64,000 nucleotides of DNA from Aphanomyces cochlioides (GCA_019828595.1 JAHQRK010000002.1:2108001-2172000); one strand, 5' to 3'; positions 22,304 through 33,014 are shown, numbered from the stretch's first letter. Numbers and translations: made by a program. Notes: a model not told the origin generated them from the letters alone.

Positions 22304-22656
22304 ATGTATTTTACCGCCAATGTTTTGGCGCGTGAAGTCACTCAGACCCCTTTCTCCCCCGCTTTCTCTTCGCTTTTGACCCTCATGAGTGGCTACAACC
22401 TTGCTAACGCCAGCAACTTCTCGTGTACTGCAATCACCGAAGCCCTCAAATCTGACGAGAGCCTCGTTCGATGGTGCATACAGGCTGGATTGCTTAAAGC
22501 CAGAATGTACTGCAAGAAGTGTGGCCAGCCAATGCGACTGAGCAAGTTGCTTGGCGATGTAATAATGCCACATGCGCCAAAAGTGAGCTCGGCGTAAGGA
22601 AAGGAACATTCTTCGGAAAGTTCCATATAGCTATGGGCAAGGTTGTTAGACTACTC
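22304..22656 (+). pseudogene. M1 transposase, N-terminal part (zinc ribbon)
   Basis: Starts near the ATG at 22304. Residues SLVRWCIQAGLLKARMYCKKC and the later WRCNNATCAK form the split zinc ribbon that opens ISXO2/Merlin transposases, followed by GVRKGTFFGKFHIAMGKVVR. A frameshift near 22530, between CGQP and ATEQ, breaks the frame. The frame then runs to GACTACTC (22649-22656), where M2 is inserted, and resumes without a gap at 27542. Confidence 0.75.
22649..22656 (+). repeat. Target-site duplication of M2, left copy (GACTACTC)
   Basis: GACTACTC here and at 27534-27541 is identical and immediately abuts the M2 inverted ends. Eight bases is the size expected for Merlin. Confidence 0.9.
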
Positions 22657-22930
22657 GGCACAACTTTACTGTAGCCCCCGCACCTATTTTAAATACAATT
22701 TCAAATACAGGGAACGATGTTGAAGAAAGTTTCCACGGATGGTTTCGATTCGACAACAAAATGTTCCAATATATCCAATTAAATCAATAGTGGTATTATG
22801 CATTCGATTCGAAATTGGACTGGGTAGTCGAATCGAATCGACGGAGGGTAATCGGCGGTCGATCGACTAGCCAATCAGAAATCATCTTGTCACCAAATTA
22901 AATCCAATCAAATCATTCCATTTTCAGACC

Positions 22931-23788
22931 ATGCTGATGGAAATTCATTCGAGAAGAAACTCAGACGAAAGCGAAAGGACACCACAACATCGATACAACA
23001 CAAGGTCCTCCCCAGCATCGGCTCTGTACAGGATGAGGGTTGACATTTATGTCAAGGAGACTGTGTGCGCGCAAGACCACAGCGGTAAACGCCTGGCTCC
23101 TCACGTCTTCGAAGCTGCAACGTGGAGTTCAATGCGCACTCAGATCTTTGACCATTGCGCACAACAAATGAAGTCGAAGGCGTCATACGTCGATGACCCT
23201 CGCATGTGGACTGTGGACGATGAACCCCCCACACATGACGACTTTGATTGCTTTGTCTCGATCAAAATGGGACGAAATCCCTTCAAACCAACAAGTGACG
23301 GACATGCCCAGCGATACCTCATGGAGCATCAAAACCAAACATTCACCATCATCGTTTTCAAGTGGGGAAATCTCATCAACAACGCGAATTATCTCCAACA
23401 GTTCCAAGAGCAATGCATTCAAGTTCCAATCCGAAACAGAGCAGGTGCAGCCGCTGAGTCGAGGCATCAGACCATGGTTGCGCAATTGAGAGAGAAATGG
23501 TCTCATATATATCGTGCCTTTGAGGCAACATGGCGTATGTGGGCGGCTGGAATTTTGAAGAAGCCCTTGCATCTACATTCGAGCCTCGTGGCAATGCCTC
23601 CACCATGAAACATGCTTCATTTATTCGAACGAGTTGCCACTGCAGCAGACGAGCGCATCCAGCAAGTACAGCAGAACCTTCATTTGTCATCCGACACTGT
23701 GGATTCATGCTTGGAAGATTTGTTGGTTCTGAAAGATGCAACAAAAAAACTCGTTCGACGCGTTGACACCATGAATGAGAGCATGAAA
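22931..23788 (+). pseudogene. T1 plus-strand ORF, unknown protein with one in-frame stop
   Basis: About 285 codons from the ATG at 22931, interrupted by one TGA at 23606-23608 and continuing in the same frame to near 23788. The N-terminus is Arg/Ser-rich (RYNTRSSPASALYRMRVDIY). The middle is globular, with FTIIVFKWGN and a REKWSHIYRAFEATWRMWA block like those seen in accessory proteins of other DNA transposons. After the stop there is a coiled coil (VATAADERIQQVQQNL). No catalytic motif is visible. A DNA-binding accessory role for T1 is inference from position only; it could also be an unrelated older insertion. Confidence 0.5.
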
Positions 23789-24105
23789 TAAAAAAAGAGG
23801 GTTATTGAAGCAATATCTTGCGATGTCCGTCAAAACTCAGATGAAAACATTGCCGATGCTATTCATTCAATTCCAAACGTTGAGGACACTGACCATGCAG
23901 AAGAGTAACAATGACTTAATGACACTAGTCTTATTCATCAGTTTGACATTCTACAAACCCAAGCATAGTGTTATCGCCAGACTTGTTTCGTGGAAGTGAT
24001 TCTCATCACTTAAGCGTCGCGATGGATCAAATTGACCTTGAACAGTGTATCCGCAATGTTCAAAGGTCTTTCTCATGTTGAAATTTCTAAACCTCTGCAT
24101 GGTTG

Positions 24106-24867
24106 TCAAAATGTATTGGGTGAGATTCGACGTCGTGTTTCATGGAAGTCGCGACGGAAGGCATGCTTGACGACCCCAAATGCAAATTCAATGGGATTGA
24201 AGAAGGCACAGTAAGCTGGTAAAAATATTGGAACGATCCCAAGCGATCTAAGCAAGTGGACGATGTCAGCGTGACAATGAATACTTGCACCATCCAAAAT
24301 CCACACTGAGCCGCGTCCCGGGTATTGCTGAACATTCTTCGCGTGTTTAGCGCAGTTCTCAATAAATTTCACTCGATCAAAAGTTCCTTCGGTGTCGAAA
24401 ACCTCGACAAATCCAGTGACGGCGATAAAGCAAAGCAATGAAACTCGCGGTTTCCTCTCAAATTCGCCGCGAAAACATAGCTTCTTGCCTTTGAGCGAGT
24501 AACCACGCGAATCAAAACTTACTTCGTCGAGAAACTGCAAGCTCGTGTGTGACCAGTCAATCGACGACAGTTCTTCAAAGAATCGGGTGATGTCGCTCTC
24601 TTTGATATGGATCACTCGTCTTTCCACCGCCTTCCATGTCAATCCTCGATTGTGGATAATGCGCCAAATGGTGGAGATTGCAATGGTTTTCTTGAAGTGA
24701 GCCTCGAAAGCATACTTCGCCTCATCAAGGAATGAAAGCGGGGACAACTCGTAGAAGCGTATTATCCAGTCTTGTTCTTCTTGCGTGAAGCTACGGTTGC
24801 TAGTGCCATTCATACGTTGCCAATCTCCGGTTGTCTCGAATCGATGTATCCAGCTGGATATGGTCAA
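24106..24867 (-). pseudogene. T1 Tc1/IS630-like DD34E transposase
   Basis: The catalytic part is complete: FLDEVSFDSRGYS (first Asp), VWILDGASIHCHAD (second Asp) and FNPIEFAFGVVKHAF (Glu). Exactly 34 residues separate the last Asp and Glu, giving DD34E. A helix-turn-helix segment (TISSWIHRFETTGDWQR) lies at the start. The true N-terminus is damaged: a 52-58 bp segment is duplicated in tandem (24813-24864 and 24871-24928), and the frame upstream (RRQDVARVFHKS) is offset. The first codon here is a TTG, not a credible start. Confidence 0.82.
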
Positions 24868-24928
24868 CTGTACGTTGCCAATCTCCGGTTGTCTCGAATC
24901 GATGTACTAGTATCCAGTTGGATATGGT
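24813..24928 (+). repeat. Tandem duplication in the T1 transposase 5' region
   Basis: TACGTTGCCAATCTCCGG... to ...GGATATGGT occurs at 24813-24864 and again at 24871-24928; the second copy has an extra CTAGTA. It duplicates the helix-turn-helix coding region and breaks the gene's 5' end. Confidence 0.85.
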
Positions 24929-25967
24929 GATTTGTGAAAGACTCTAGCCACATCTTGTCGCCTCATGCCCAAGTAGTAGTAACCATAAAGCGCGTGCATG
25001 ATTGTGTTCTTGGACGCATGATTTTATGGACGTGGCTCAAGATCATTGCTGAAATAACTTCCTCGGTTGCAACGATGGTTCACTTGAATATATTGTATTA
25101 TACAAATTTCGAGTCATATTCCATCCTCAGTCGATTTTCGTTTTTTTGTCCAATCGACTGCCAAATCCAAATATCACTGAAATTGACAATATCGTCTGTG
25201 ATTAAAAGTATTCTTGAGGTACGAACGGAATATATAAATTCTAGCAGTGGATTAATAAATACAACCTTTTTGAAGTAAGATTGGATTAACCACGAAGAGA
25301 ACATAAAAGGTTACCATTTCTTAAGGTGTTGATAGCTCAGTAAATTAAATTGACGGAACATTTCCAACAACAGGCTCTCTACCTTATACCACCAGCATCT
25401 CCTCCCTCATAATATCAAGTTTGAAATGTTGCTTCATTGCGCTAATATTCTACACATAAGCTCTAATAACCGTTCATTTTACTTCGCATGTATTCTACAC
25501 CTTCGTGTCTTCGTAGTGCTCATTTGAGGTTATTAATTTTTTGAGGTTCTCTCAATTCAAAATCATAAATTTGAAGCGCGAATAATAATATCCAATCATC
25601 GTTAAGAATTCAAATTCCTGTAATCTAATTGGCTATACGGATCCGAAAGGTTATTCAACATCGTTCCCTGTATATTCTTATCCGGATAATTATCCGTACA
25701 CATAAAGACAGTCAATCCGGTTATTATCCGTATGACGCCAACACGGATGGAAAATATGGATATTAACTGGATGGCGCCAAATCCCCCGCTTCAAGCAAAT
25801 CCACGATATCCACGAATAGTTTTAATATGAAAGTTTGTATATACCGTTTACTTAAGCCTCCGCTTCTCATCCAGTAACAGTTTTTAAGTCATTTTGTCTT
25901 TTCCTTTGACATGGAGAGTCTGCACGACTAGTCGGACTTGTCCGATTTCACGTTCAAGGCCGTTAAG

Positions 25968-27396
25968 ATGGCGACGAGCAGCGAGCAAGCAGCGATAGCA
26001 TGGAGCATGATGGTATTGATGATCTACACTGTATTTATCTCACTTAACACTTGAGTGCTAGGTTGGGCTATTGCGTAATAAAATGCATTGTTCTTCTTGT
26101 TCTGACGAAATGACTCTCTGCAACGGCCTACTACGGTGGCGTTGCCGTAAAAGGGCATGCAACATGGAGCACAGCATGCGACAAAATACGCGTTTCTTTC
26201 GTTCGCGGTTGCCAATGGCGTCCTTGATCCCTTGTCTTTACTATTGGGCGACAAGGATGACGTCACAATCTGTGAAGGAGGACCCAGAAGCCTCCACCAA
26301 GACGACGAGCACATGGTACAAGTATTGTCGCCAAATTTGCTCGAAGGAAATGCGATCATGCACTATTAAGGTACCTGAAACAATTTTTATACATGGATTT
26401 ACTGATTACAGGGAACGACAGTTATCAAGGCCTAGGTGGTACTTCGAAATCCATCAAAATGCAGAATTTTGATTGGCTTTAGTACTTCGAAACACGTGTA
26501 TCTATTTTAGCCACTCACTGCTCAGTAAGTATAATGTATTTGTGTCATGACAAAATAACATTATTCTACAGCTTATTTAATTATAGATTCATATCTTCGA
26601 TAGTTTTTATTTACTAGTTTGTTTTGCATATGTTTTCTTGCAGGTTATTAAATTACAAAGACAACTATTAAATAAAAATGGTGTGGAAAATCCAACCAAT
26701 CAAAATTATCTCTTCTTTTTAAATTTTTGATTGGCTGAAATGGAGATATTGAAAAGGTGGACATTTACAAAACTTCGGTAAACCTTGTTAACTGTCATTC
26801 CCTGTATTCGAGTTTAATAGATAGGAGGGGTTGGATCTGTCGTCGAAATCGATGAAACTTCTTTGAAGAAGAAATCAAAGCACGAAGATTGCTGGCTCTT
26901 TGGTGGTGTCGATAGAGCGACGAAGAAATGGTTTGGCGTTCTCACTTACAACGACAGAACGAAGCAACGATTATTGTCAATTATTGCCAATCATATTGCA
27001 GAAGGTAAGTCTGATTGGCTGAAATTGAATTAGATCAATTAACTATTAGGAACGCTTATTGTGTCCGACAAACTCAGCTCGTACGTTTCGGCGAACGAAC
27101 GCCATACCCTTGTGAAGAGTCCTGCACTTGCCCACATGCGCAATTCGCACATGTGAGTCAATCATTCAACAAATTTTGTGAACCCTGTGAATGGTGCCCA
27201 CATTCAGCCAATTGAGGGAGTGTGGGAAGTCCGTGTGAAGCAATATCTTAAGGCGATGCGTGGTGTACGCCGAGATCTTTTGCAATGCTATCTGGACGAG
27301 TTCATGTGGAGAAATTGGTTCTTTCCTCCCAAGGCAACAGGTTGTATGTATTTTAAAGGATTAGTCATAGCAATACGTAAGAATCCTAACCTCTAA
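25968..27396 (+). pseudogene. M2 Merlin (ISXO2-like) transposase, 4 exons, one nonsense codon
   Basis: Proposed exons: 25968-26030, 26062-26370, 26821-27004 and 27050-27396, all in phase; the first intron (31 nt) is short and uncertain. The zinc ribbon is KMHCSSCSDEM...RWRCRKRAC. The DDE core shows [53 protein letters not shown] and [13 protein letters not shown], covering D, D and E. One in-frame TGA at 27154-27156 stands where Merlin proteins have the Trp before VNHS. Intron 2 contains the MITE T2; without it the intron would be 52 nt. Apart from the TGA the gene is intact, so M2 is a fairly young copy. Confidence 0.82.
26409..26804. mobile_element. MITE T2 inside an intron of the M2 transposase
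   Basis: 396 bp bounded by TA at 26407-26408 and 26805-26806. The left end CAGGGAACGACAGTTATCAA and the inverted right end CAGGGAATGACAGTTAACAA both continue GG. No coding capacity. The first bases match T1, so T1's transposase family may mobilise it. Its insertion enlarges an otherwise 52-nt intron to 450 nt. Confidence 0.8.
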
Positions 27397-27533
27397 TAAA
27401 AGTTTTCCTTTCATCACACATCAAGAACGAAAATGGAGGATAATGATGACTCATTACCTGGATAATTATCCGGATTCACTTTGCAACACGCTTTGTATTT
27501 AAAATAGATACGGGGCTACAGTAAAGTTATGCC

Positions 27534-27541
27534 GACTACTC
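27534..27541 (+). repeat. Target-site duplication of M2, right copy (GACTACTC)
   Basis: Identical to 22649-22656; the M1 transposase frame resumes directly after it with YRWAAQQPINK. Confidence 0.9.
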
Positions 27542-28299
27542 TACCGTTGGGCTGCACAGCAGCCAATTAACAAGGCGGCGCAGGAGGTTGTTGTTGCTGA
27601 AAAAACAGTTTCGAAACTGTACGCTAAGTGTCGCGACCTGTATTCAAATGCGCTGACAAAGAGCGATATGAAGGTACGTGAAAATGTCATGAAAATGTCA
27701 GCTAACTGATGTTTAGATAGGCAGTGAAGGTTACATCGTCGAAATAGATGAAACCTCACTAATAAAGAAGCCAAAATATTATAGAGGGCGTCGCTATGTC
27801 AACTACTGGTTATTTGGAGGAGTTGACAGGGCAACAGGAAAGTGGTTTGGACGTGTGGTCTACAATGATAGGTCCAAGCCTACTTTGGTGTCAATAATAA
27901 AGGAACACATCAAGCCTGGGACGCTGATCATCTCGGATATGTTTCGTCGTATGTCTCTGCGGATGGGAGGCATACTCTCGAGAATAACTCAGTACTTTCA
28001 GGTAGAATTCAATCGTTTATTGTGCTAGATATGAACTACTCACATCACTGGGTTAACCTAACCATTCGAAGAACTTTGTAAATCCTTCGAATGGAGCCCA
28101 TACTCAAACAATCGAATGCGTGTGGGAAATGCGAGTTAAGCGTCACATGAAGGATATGCCAGGTGTTGCAAGGGACATGATTCCCGAGCTCCTTGATGAG
28201 TATTTATGGCGCTCATGGTTCTTTTCCATGCGTGCTCGTGACGAACAATTAATGGCCGGCATTTGCCAAGCTATAAGCAACAGCAACTGGAGTTTATAA
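27542..28299 (+). pseudogene. M1 transposase, C-terminal part
   Basis: Continues M1 after the M2 insertion: YRWAAQQPINK, then KLYAKCRDLYS, a 43-nt intron at 27674-27716, then YIVEIDETSLIKKPKYYRGR, NYWLFGGVDRATGKWFG, LIISDMF (second Asp), [18 protein letters not shown] (catalytic Glu) and WRSWFF. A small TAACC duplication near 28055, inside the VNH motif, and a disturbed frame near 27955 mark it as dead. It resembles the M2 transposase but is clearly diverged, so M1 and M2 are separate families. Confidence 0.78.
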
Positions 28300-28439
28300 C
28301 TTCTTAATATTTTTTTTCATTTTTTAAATAATATTTCATTTATTAAAGTGGGGGATCTTACGGCAGAGCCCTAATCATCTCATGTCATGCACAAACTCCA
28401 GGGCCTTTATTTCAGCAGTGAAGGTTAAAGACAAACCAG

Positions 28440-30868
28440 GGCACTCATTCAAACGAACCCCCGGTACATGTTTTAAAATATCTGGATGATTGGAATGCTG
28501 GAGAGACGGCAAACTTCATCACGAGAACAATGACAACTTTATTAGCCATTCTTATGAATTGCTATGACTAAACCTTTAATAGACATGATACCTGTCGCAT
28601 TGTCCTTTGAATCTCAACTTATTGCCGATTGCATGGAAATGGGTGCCAGTATTCGCCAAACAACTGATGCTGTTAATATCTACCGCGTGCAATCTGGAGC
28701 TGAAAATCTTGGATTATCAGCAATTTATTCTGCATATCAACGACTAAATCCAATTAAATCATCAATTCTACGACAAAAACAAGGAAATTGTGACATCACA
28801 AGTTCATGGGCAAATGCTCGATATAATTATTCTAGACAACTTGCAGTTCGACTGGAAATTTGGAAATGGAGTATTGATGAAATGGGGCCATGCCCTGATG
28901 TGTTGATTCAACTAAAACAGGAAAACTTGAATTATCGCAAATTATACATTGGGATGAAACTCATCGAAAAATTGAAATTGGGTATCATGCTAGTGGGGGC
29001 AAAAAGACGCAAATTCAGTTTAAAAGGGATTTACATGGTCGAGTTAGCAACGATGGTGATCTTTTAGATCGAAAATCTTATCTTAATGTTAAATTTCCTG
29101 GTGAAGCACGTTTCTCCTTTGGATGTGCTATTCAACAGTTTCCTGATGGTCGCCAAGTAGGAGCTCGTTGTTATCCTTTTGTTTACAGCGGCCGATGTAT
29201 TCGATCAATAGACGATTACTCAAAATATCAAAAGTTTGAAATTGATCGTGTGCGAAAAATAGCCTTTGGAGGCTAACCATAGGTAGTGTCGGGTAGTCTG
29301 AATGATAAAGGTACTGCATGCAAATGTCTAGCCTGAAGATAATGTACAATGCAATAGATATTTACGATATGGACTGTATTTCAGTTCTGCCAGGTGTTGG
29401 CAAAGCGATGAAATTAAAGCTTAACTCCATTGGAATAATCCATGTCTATCAATTAAAAATGGCTCATATTCATGACACCTCAATCATGGCAACATATAAA
29501 TTCAAACAGCTTCAGCTGCTGTGTACTTCTTCAAAACCTGGTATGGCTGAAAATCCCTACTTATCGCTCTACGGAGCCAATTGGGAAAAAATGATTTCAC
29601 AAGCCGCGGCGATGAAGCAACACTGCTGCATTACAGAGCTTATTGAATACATTGTGAAGGAGTCTCAAGATGTTATGAGGGGCACAATACACGCAGAACG
29701 ATTGGTTTTTTCATCATGATGCGCTGCCTCAATTGGCATGTAAGTCAACGATTAAATGGATGAAAATGAAAGGATTTTAATCAAAATGGTTATTACCAGT
29801 ACTGGGGCTAAACGATGGAACTGCTATTGCCGGTCGTCCTGTCGGAAATAGTCCTGAGCTCATGTGCTGGGACTCGTCACTGAATAAAGACGTCCACGAC
29901 GCCTTTGATTTGCATCGCTTTTGGACACCCCAGCTTCCTGTTGGATCGCCTATGAAGTTTAGTTCGTCGACTCCGAAAGAAATTGATAAAGCTTACCTCC
30001 GTCTTCTTGATCCTTCACTCGGCCATGACGCAGGAGTTCCTTTGGGACGACGAATTATTGAGGATATTACAAAATGTTTTGGATCAAACCTCTTGTCAGT
30101 GATTGCTGCACAGGGAGCCGTCGTTCCAGGGATTGGTAATCGGAGCGGAGTTCGTCGAATACCAACACAAGATACGCGAGGAGGCAAAAGAACAAAGAAG
30201 TCTTCCTCAGAGAGTCGTTGGCTTCATCCTCACGCTGAACTTGGCAGGAGTTTGTTTATCCAAGCTTCACACTGTCGTCATGCTCTTGAGACTAACGAAA
30301 ACAGTTCTTGCACTGTGATTGACTTTTAAAGGTGAACAATAAAAATATTGCATTGGATATGTTTTTAATTCTCCAGTATTTTAATCATGAAAAGTCATTT
30401 TTCAACATTTTTTCATGAGAATTTGCATACAAATGTCAAGTCTTTAACCTTGTTTTTCTCATTGATTTCTCACTCAATGCGCGCAATATTTTGTACAGCG
30501 TGCAAACTTGGTCTTAAAATACACTCTCAAAATTTCAGATCGAAATTCGCAAAATTGAGGGAGCTCGCTTTCGCCGTGCCCAAACGGACGGTATGGTGAA
30601 TCGGAAAATGACTTATAGACGGATGGCTGCTGACACCGGGGTATTAATTAGACTACTTTACTCAAAGCAAGTGTTAAAAATGGATGGTTCTCTTGAAACG
30701 CACCAAAAACGGGGGGTCGTTTGACATTGTGTCTCATCTGGATCTTTATCCGGATTAACCAGACAATCATCCGGACAATAGTTTAATATACCTCATTAAT
30801 ATTGATAATTATCCGGGAATGCAAAATGTATTTTAAACAAGTATCAGGGGTTCGTTTGAATGAGTGCC
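28440..30868 (+). mobile_element. Element M3: unassigned DNA transposon with 8-bp flanks
   Basis: 2429 bp. The left end GGCACTCATTCAAACGAACC and the inverted right end, identical over these 20 bases, stay similar to about 40 bp (through TGTTTAAAATA). The flanks are CAAACCAG (28432-28439) and CAGACCAG (30869-30876), 7 of 8 identical, fitting an aged 8-bp duplication. The right subterminal region has CCGGATAATTATC, as in M2. The encoded transposase is not Merlin-like. Confidence 0.75.
28564..30329 (+). pseudogene. M3 transposase, unnamed family (WDETH ... RPVGNSPELM)
   Basis: Several frames read in order as one protein. The N-terminal helical part (28564-28935) shifts near 28935 into QIIHWDETHRKIEIGYHASGG and FPGEARFSFGCAIQQFP..VGARCYPFVYSGRC. 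After about 29275 comes an HhH-like SVLPGVGKAMKLKLNSIGI (29380), then WFFHHDALPQLACKSTIKWM (29705; one TAA near 29779) and GRPVGNSPELMCWDSSLNKD, MKFSSSTPKEID and RRIIEDI. I have a sense of this motif order from stramenopile repeats but cannot name the superfamily. The Asp in WDETH, HHDAL or LMCWD are candidate catalytic residues. Shifts and stops make this copy inactive. Confidence 0.6.
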
Positions 30869-30978
30869 CAGACCAGACTGGTACAACTCTGGCACCAATA
30901 AGGGAAAGAAGAAAGTGACATTCCAAGCGGGTACACAGACAAAAGCAAGCATCTTCTTTTTTCCCGACAACAAGCAAG

Positions 30979-31440
30979 ATGGAGCGGGGCGCTATTGCGA
31001 TGAAATTGGCGATGTACTACTACGCAACTGGGACTCCCTTTAGGCATTTTGAAGAATCTCATCTTCCTTATGGATCCCAAGTGATATCGAGCGCGTTATC
31101 AAGGGAATTCCCGCAGAAGCTTGTGGAGACGTCTCAGATAACACCTTAGCGAATCGATCAGCATGGAAAATGCTTGAGAAGGCATATCCAACCAAGTTCT
31201 TTCATGGCTGCGTTGCGCATGGCTTGAATCATCTCGTGAAGGACGTATTTCGACCATCCAAGACCATCTGGGGTGACATTGGAGTCACTCGTTATCCACC
31301 TGGCTACCGTTTTTCAGCTCTTTCTGAGTATGCGGAGTTCTGCAAGGAACTTGTAAAGTTTTTCAAGAGCACCTATGCTATGATGTCTTTCTTGGAAAAT
31401 CAGCATAAGGAGAAGAAACGAAGGGCTTTGGTACTGCCAG
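30979..31440 (+). pseudogene. hAT transposase fragments
   Basis: MERGAIAMKLAMYYYATGTP, then a stretch like the hAT N-terminal region (PFRHFEESHL). A shifted frame carries NRSAWKMLEKAYPTKFFHGC and VAHGLNHLVKDVF, the RNase-H-like middle of hAT transposases. No dimerisation domain follows. The fragment is cut at about 31440 by Tc1-like sequence. Confidence 0.6.
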
Positions 31441-31443
31441 CAA

Positions 31444-31680
31444 CAACTTGATGGTGCTCTCTCCCAGGGTGCTGTCTCCAATCTTTGCTTCTGAAGACAT
31501 TTTGCATTCGATTGTGTGTTCGCGTAGATTTGTCTAAGGGAGCAGCAACCAACGAGCCAAGGTAGAATGATGGGAACAATTCCAAGAGATCGCAAGACGT
31601 ACGCAATGTCTGGATGGCAATGTATACTCGCGGTGTCCATGATCTACAATGAGCCGCGGCCCATTGGAGGAAGTTCTCTC
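31444..31680 (-). pseudogene. Degenerate Tc1/IS630-like transposase scrap
   Basis: Minus-strand RGSL-stop-IMDTASIHCHPD and VLRSLGIVPIILP are close to the second-Asp region of the T1 transposase (ILDGASIHCHAD, LLRSLGIVPIFLP), then the similarity ends. The internal TAG and missing Glu motif mark it as dead. Confidence 0.7.
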
Positions 31681-31683
31681 CAG

Positions 31684-33014
31684 AAAAGTTGTGACGTAAT
31701 CTTTAACTCCCATAGTTAAAGTAGGATTAAAGAAAAAAAATGTCGGGAAAAAAGTCGAGTTTAATGTAACCTCGAGACTTGATTAAAGGCAGACGGACTT
31801 CCTTGTAAAAAGTTTCAGCCTCTTGTAAAAAAATATTTCTTGGGCTGTTCAATTGATTGGTCAATTTTCCAGCTGAATTGCTTGAGTGGGACTCGCGTGT
31901 ACGTCACGAGGGGTCGATTCTTGTTCCCGGGGAATTCTTGGGGAATGCGGCTTTCGAAGAGCTTGGTGATGCGGCTTGCTCGTTCGAGAGCGTTGACTAG
32001 GTCCTTGTGAATCTTGTCGATAGTTGACTTGGGATCGATACGGCGAAACTTGTCTTGGAGGGTCGCAGATTTCTTCGCCTTGACTTGGTTCTTCTCGCGA
32101 ATGCGGTTGCAGTCGGTCTTCGAGACGATCGTGGAAACGGGGGTCTTCGTAAAACGGCAAAATCAACAAGGAGTTCAGCCAATCAGCAGTTAGCTTACAA
32201 TCCTTTCCACATTGTACTCACCCGAGTTTTCACAAAAGGAGATCAGGCAGGGATATGTAGTGCTGCTAACTGTGATTTGTCTTCTGCGCACACTACGGCG
32301 ACTTTTCGCTAGGCTGGTCGGAGGGGTACGGTAGATGAGCGGAGGCGGAGGCGGGGCAGCAGGACGAGAGATCGAGCGCCGGTGGCTTGGTCAAACGTCG
32401 TCGGCGGTGGCGGTAGCGGAAGAGGGCTCGTAACCACTTAGAAGTAGAAAGGAATGTGAATTATCGTGTAGTTAATCATGTAGCTTATCATGTAAAGAGT
32501 CTCTAATACTGGTTCATGCATATCCAAATCTTGATATAAAGGTTGTAGCGACTCTCTAGATGCAACCTTTGTGAAGAGCCTCTAGAAAGTGAGATTAGAG
32601 TCTCAACAGAGAGTTTGCAACCTTATATGCTTACAAAGCATCAAATTATGAACAAACCCCTGTGTTCAATCGACATGCGCCGTCTCAAACTACACTAAAA
32701 TTTTATCTGTTGGTAGGGTTAACGCTGTAAAGGTTATTTTGGTTAATCAAGTAAATATCTCTGATCAAGGTTGTGGGAATACAAGGATACTATTTCCCGA
32801 AAGTGACTCGTGTTTCGGACATAGCTCCGATTGGCCTTTGCGCAGACAATCCAAATTTCTAGGGTATTTAACAACTGATTTTTATGCACAGCTATGCAAA
32901 AGTTAGAATAGAACTTTATTTAGTTTTACAGTCACGAGATTCGAGAATTCCAACTGAAAATATTCAAATGAAGTTTTCTCGACCCACAGAAGTATTGGAA
33001 GTGATCAGACAATA
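31684..33014. other. No supported gene; one unidentified minus-strand frame
   Basis: The minus-strand frame ending at the stop 31815-31817 is open to about 32150 without an ATG and encodes a basic protein (KNQVKAKKSATLQDKFRRID). It could be the last exon of a lost gene. 32330-32420 is a GGCGG-rich patch, and 32470-32650 has short GAGTCTCTAGA-like words in both orientations. Nothing else is recognised. Confidence 0.4.

Larger units (their letters stand above)
22708..25670. mobile_element. TA-flanked element T1 inside M2 (Tc1/IS630-type, two reading frames)
   Basis: 2963 bp bounded by TA at 22706-22707 and 25671-25672. Both ends are CAGGGAACGATGTTGAA, a perfect 17-bp inverted repeat, with weaker similarity further in. 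It contains a plus-strand frame (22931-23785, unknown protein) and a minus-strand Tc1-like DD34E transposase (24106-24867). A TA target and a DD34E transposase agree with the Tc1/mariner superfamily. T2 has related ends (CAGGGAAYGACAGTTA). Confidence 0.8.
22657..27533 (+). mobile_element. Merlin-type element M2 (nested in M1)
   Basis: 4877 bp. The left end GGCACAACTTTACTGTAGCC and the inverted right end GGCATAACTTTACTGTAGCC continue into CTATTTTAAATACAA. Once T1 is removed, both ends carry ATCCGGATAATTATCC about 60 bases inside (25679 and 27460), so the structured end is about 75 bp. Flanked by a perfect 8-bp duplication. It encodes its own ISXO2-like transposase (25968-27396), different from M1's. 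It contains two secondary insertions, T1 (22708-25670) and T2 (26409-26804). Without them M2 would be about 1.5 kb, a normal Merlin size. Confidence 0.88.
22208..28370 (+). mobile_element. Merlin-type element M1 (outer, split by M2)
   Basis: The outermost element of the stack. The left end starts GGCTAATCCTGGCTATCCCC; the inverted right end reads GGCTCTGCCGTAAGATCCCC, and both run into CCACTT. The ends match only about 60% near the tip, and I could not find a matching 8-9 bp flank, so the limits are approximate. The left subterminal region has two ATCCGGATAAT motifs (22272 and 22295). It encodes an IS1595/ISXO2-like transposase, the hallmark of Merlin elements, in two parts separated by M2. 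Confidence 0.65.

Noticed and set aside
28440..30868. Calling M3 a Merlin element because of its ends and 8-bp flank
   Set aside because: Its transposase lacks the zinc ribbon, VEIDE and VNHS motifs that define Merlin, so the ends alone are not enough.
31861..32169. Gln/Arg/Ser-rich 102-codon minus-strand frame
   Set aside because: Composition looks like an out-of-frame reading of a basic coding remnant ending at 31815; no motif supports it.
32330..32420. GGCGGAGGC-type short repeats considered as a minisatellite or CRISPR-like array
   Set aside because: Too short and irregular; no spacer-repeat periodicity, and CRISPR is not expected in a eukaryotic nucleus.
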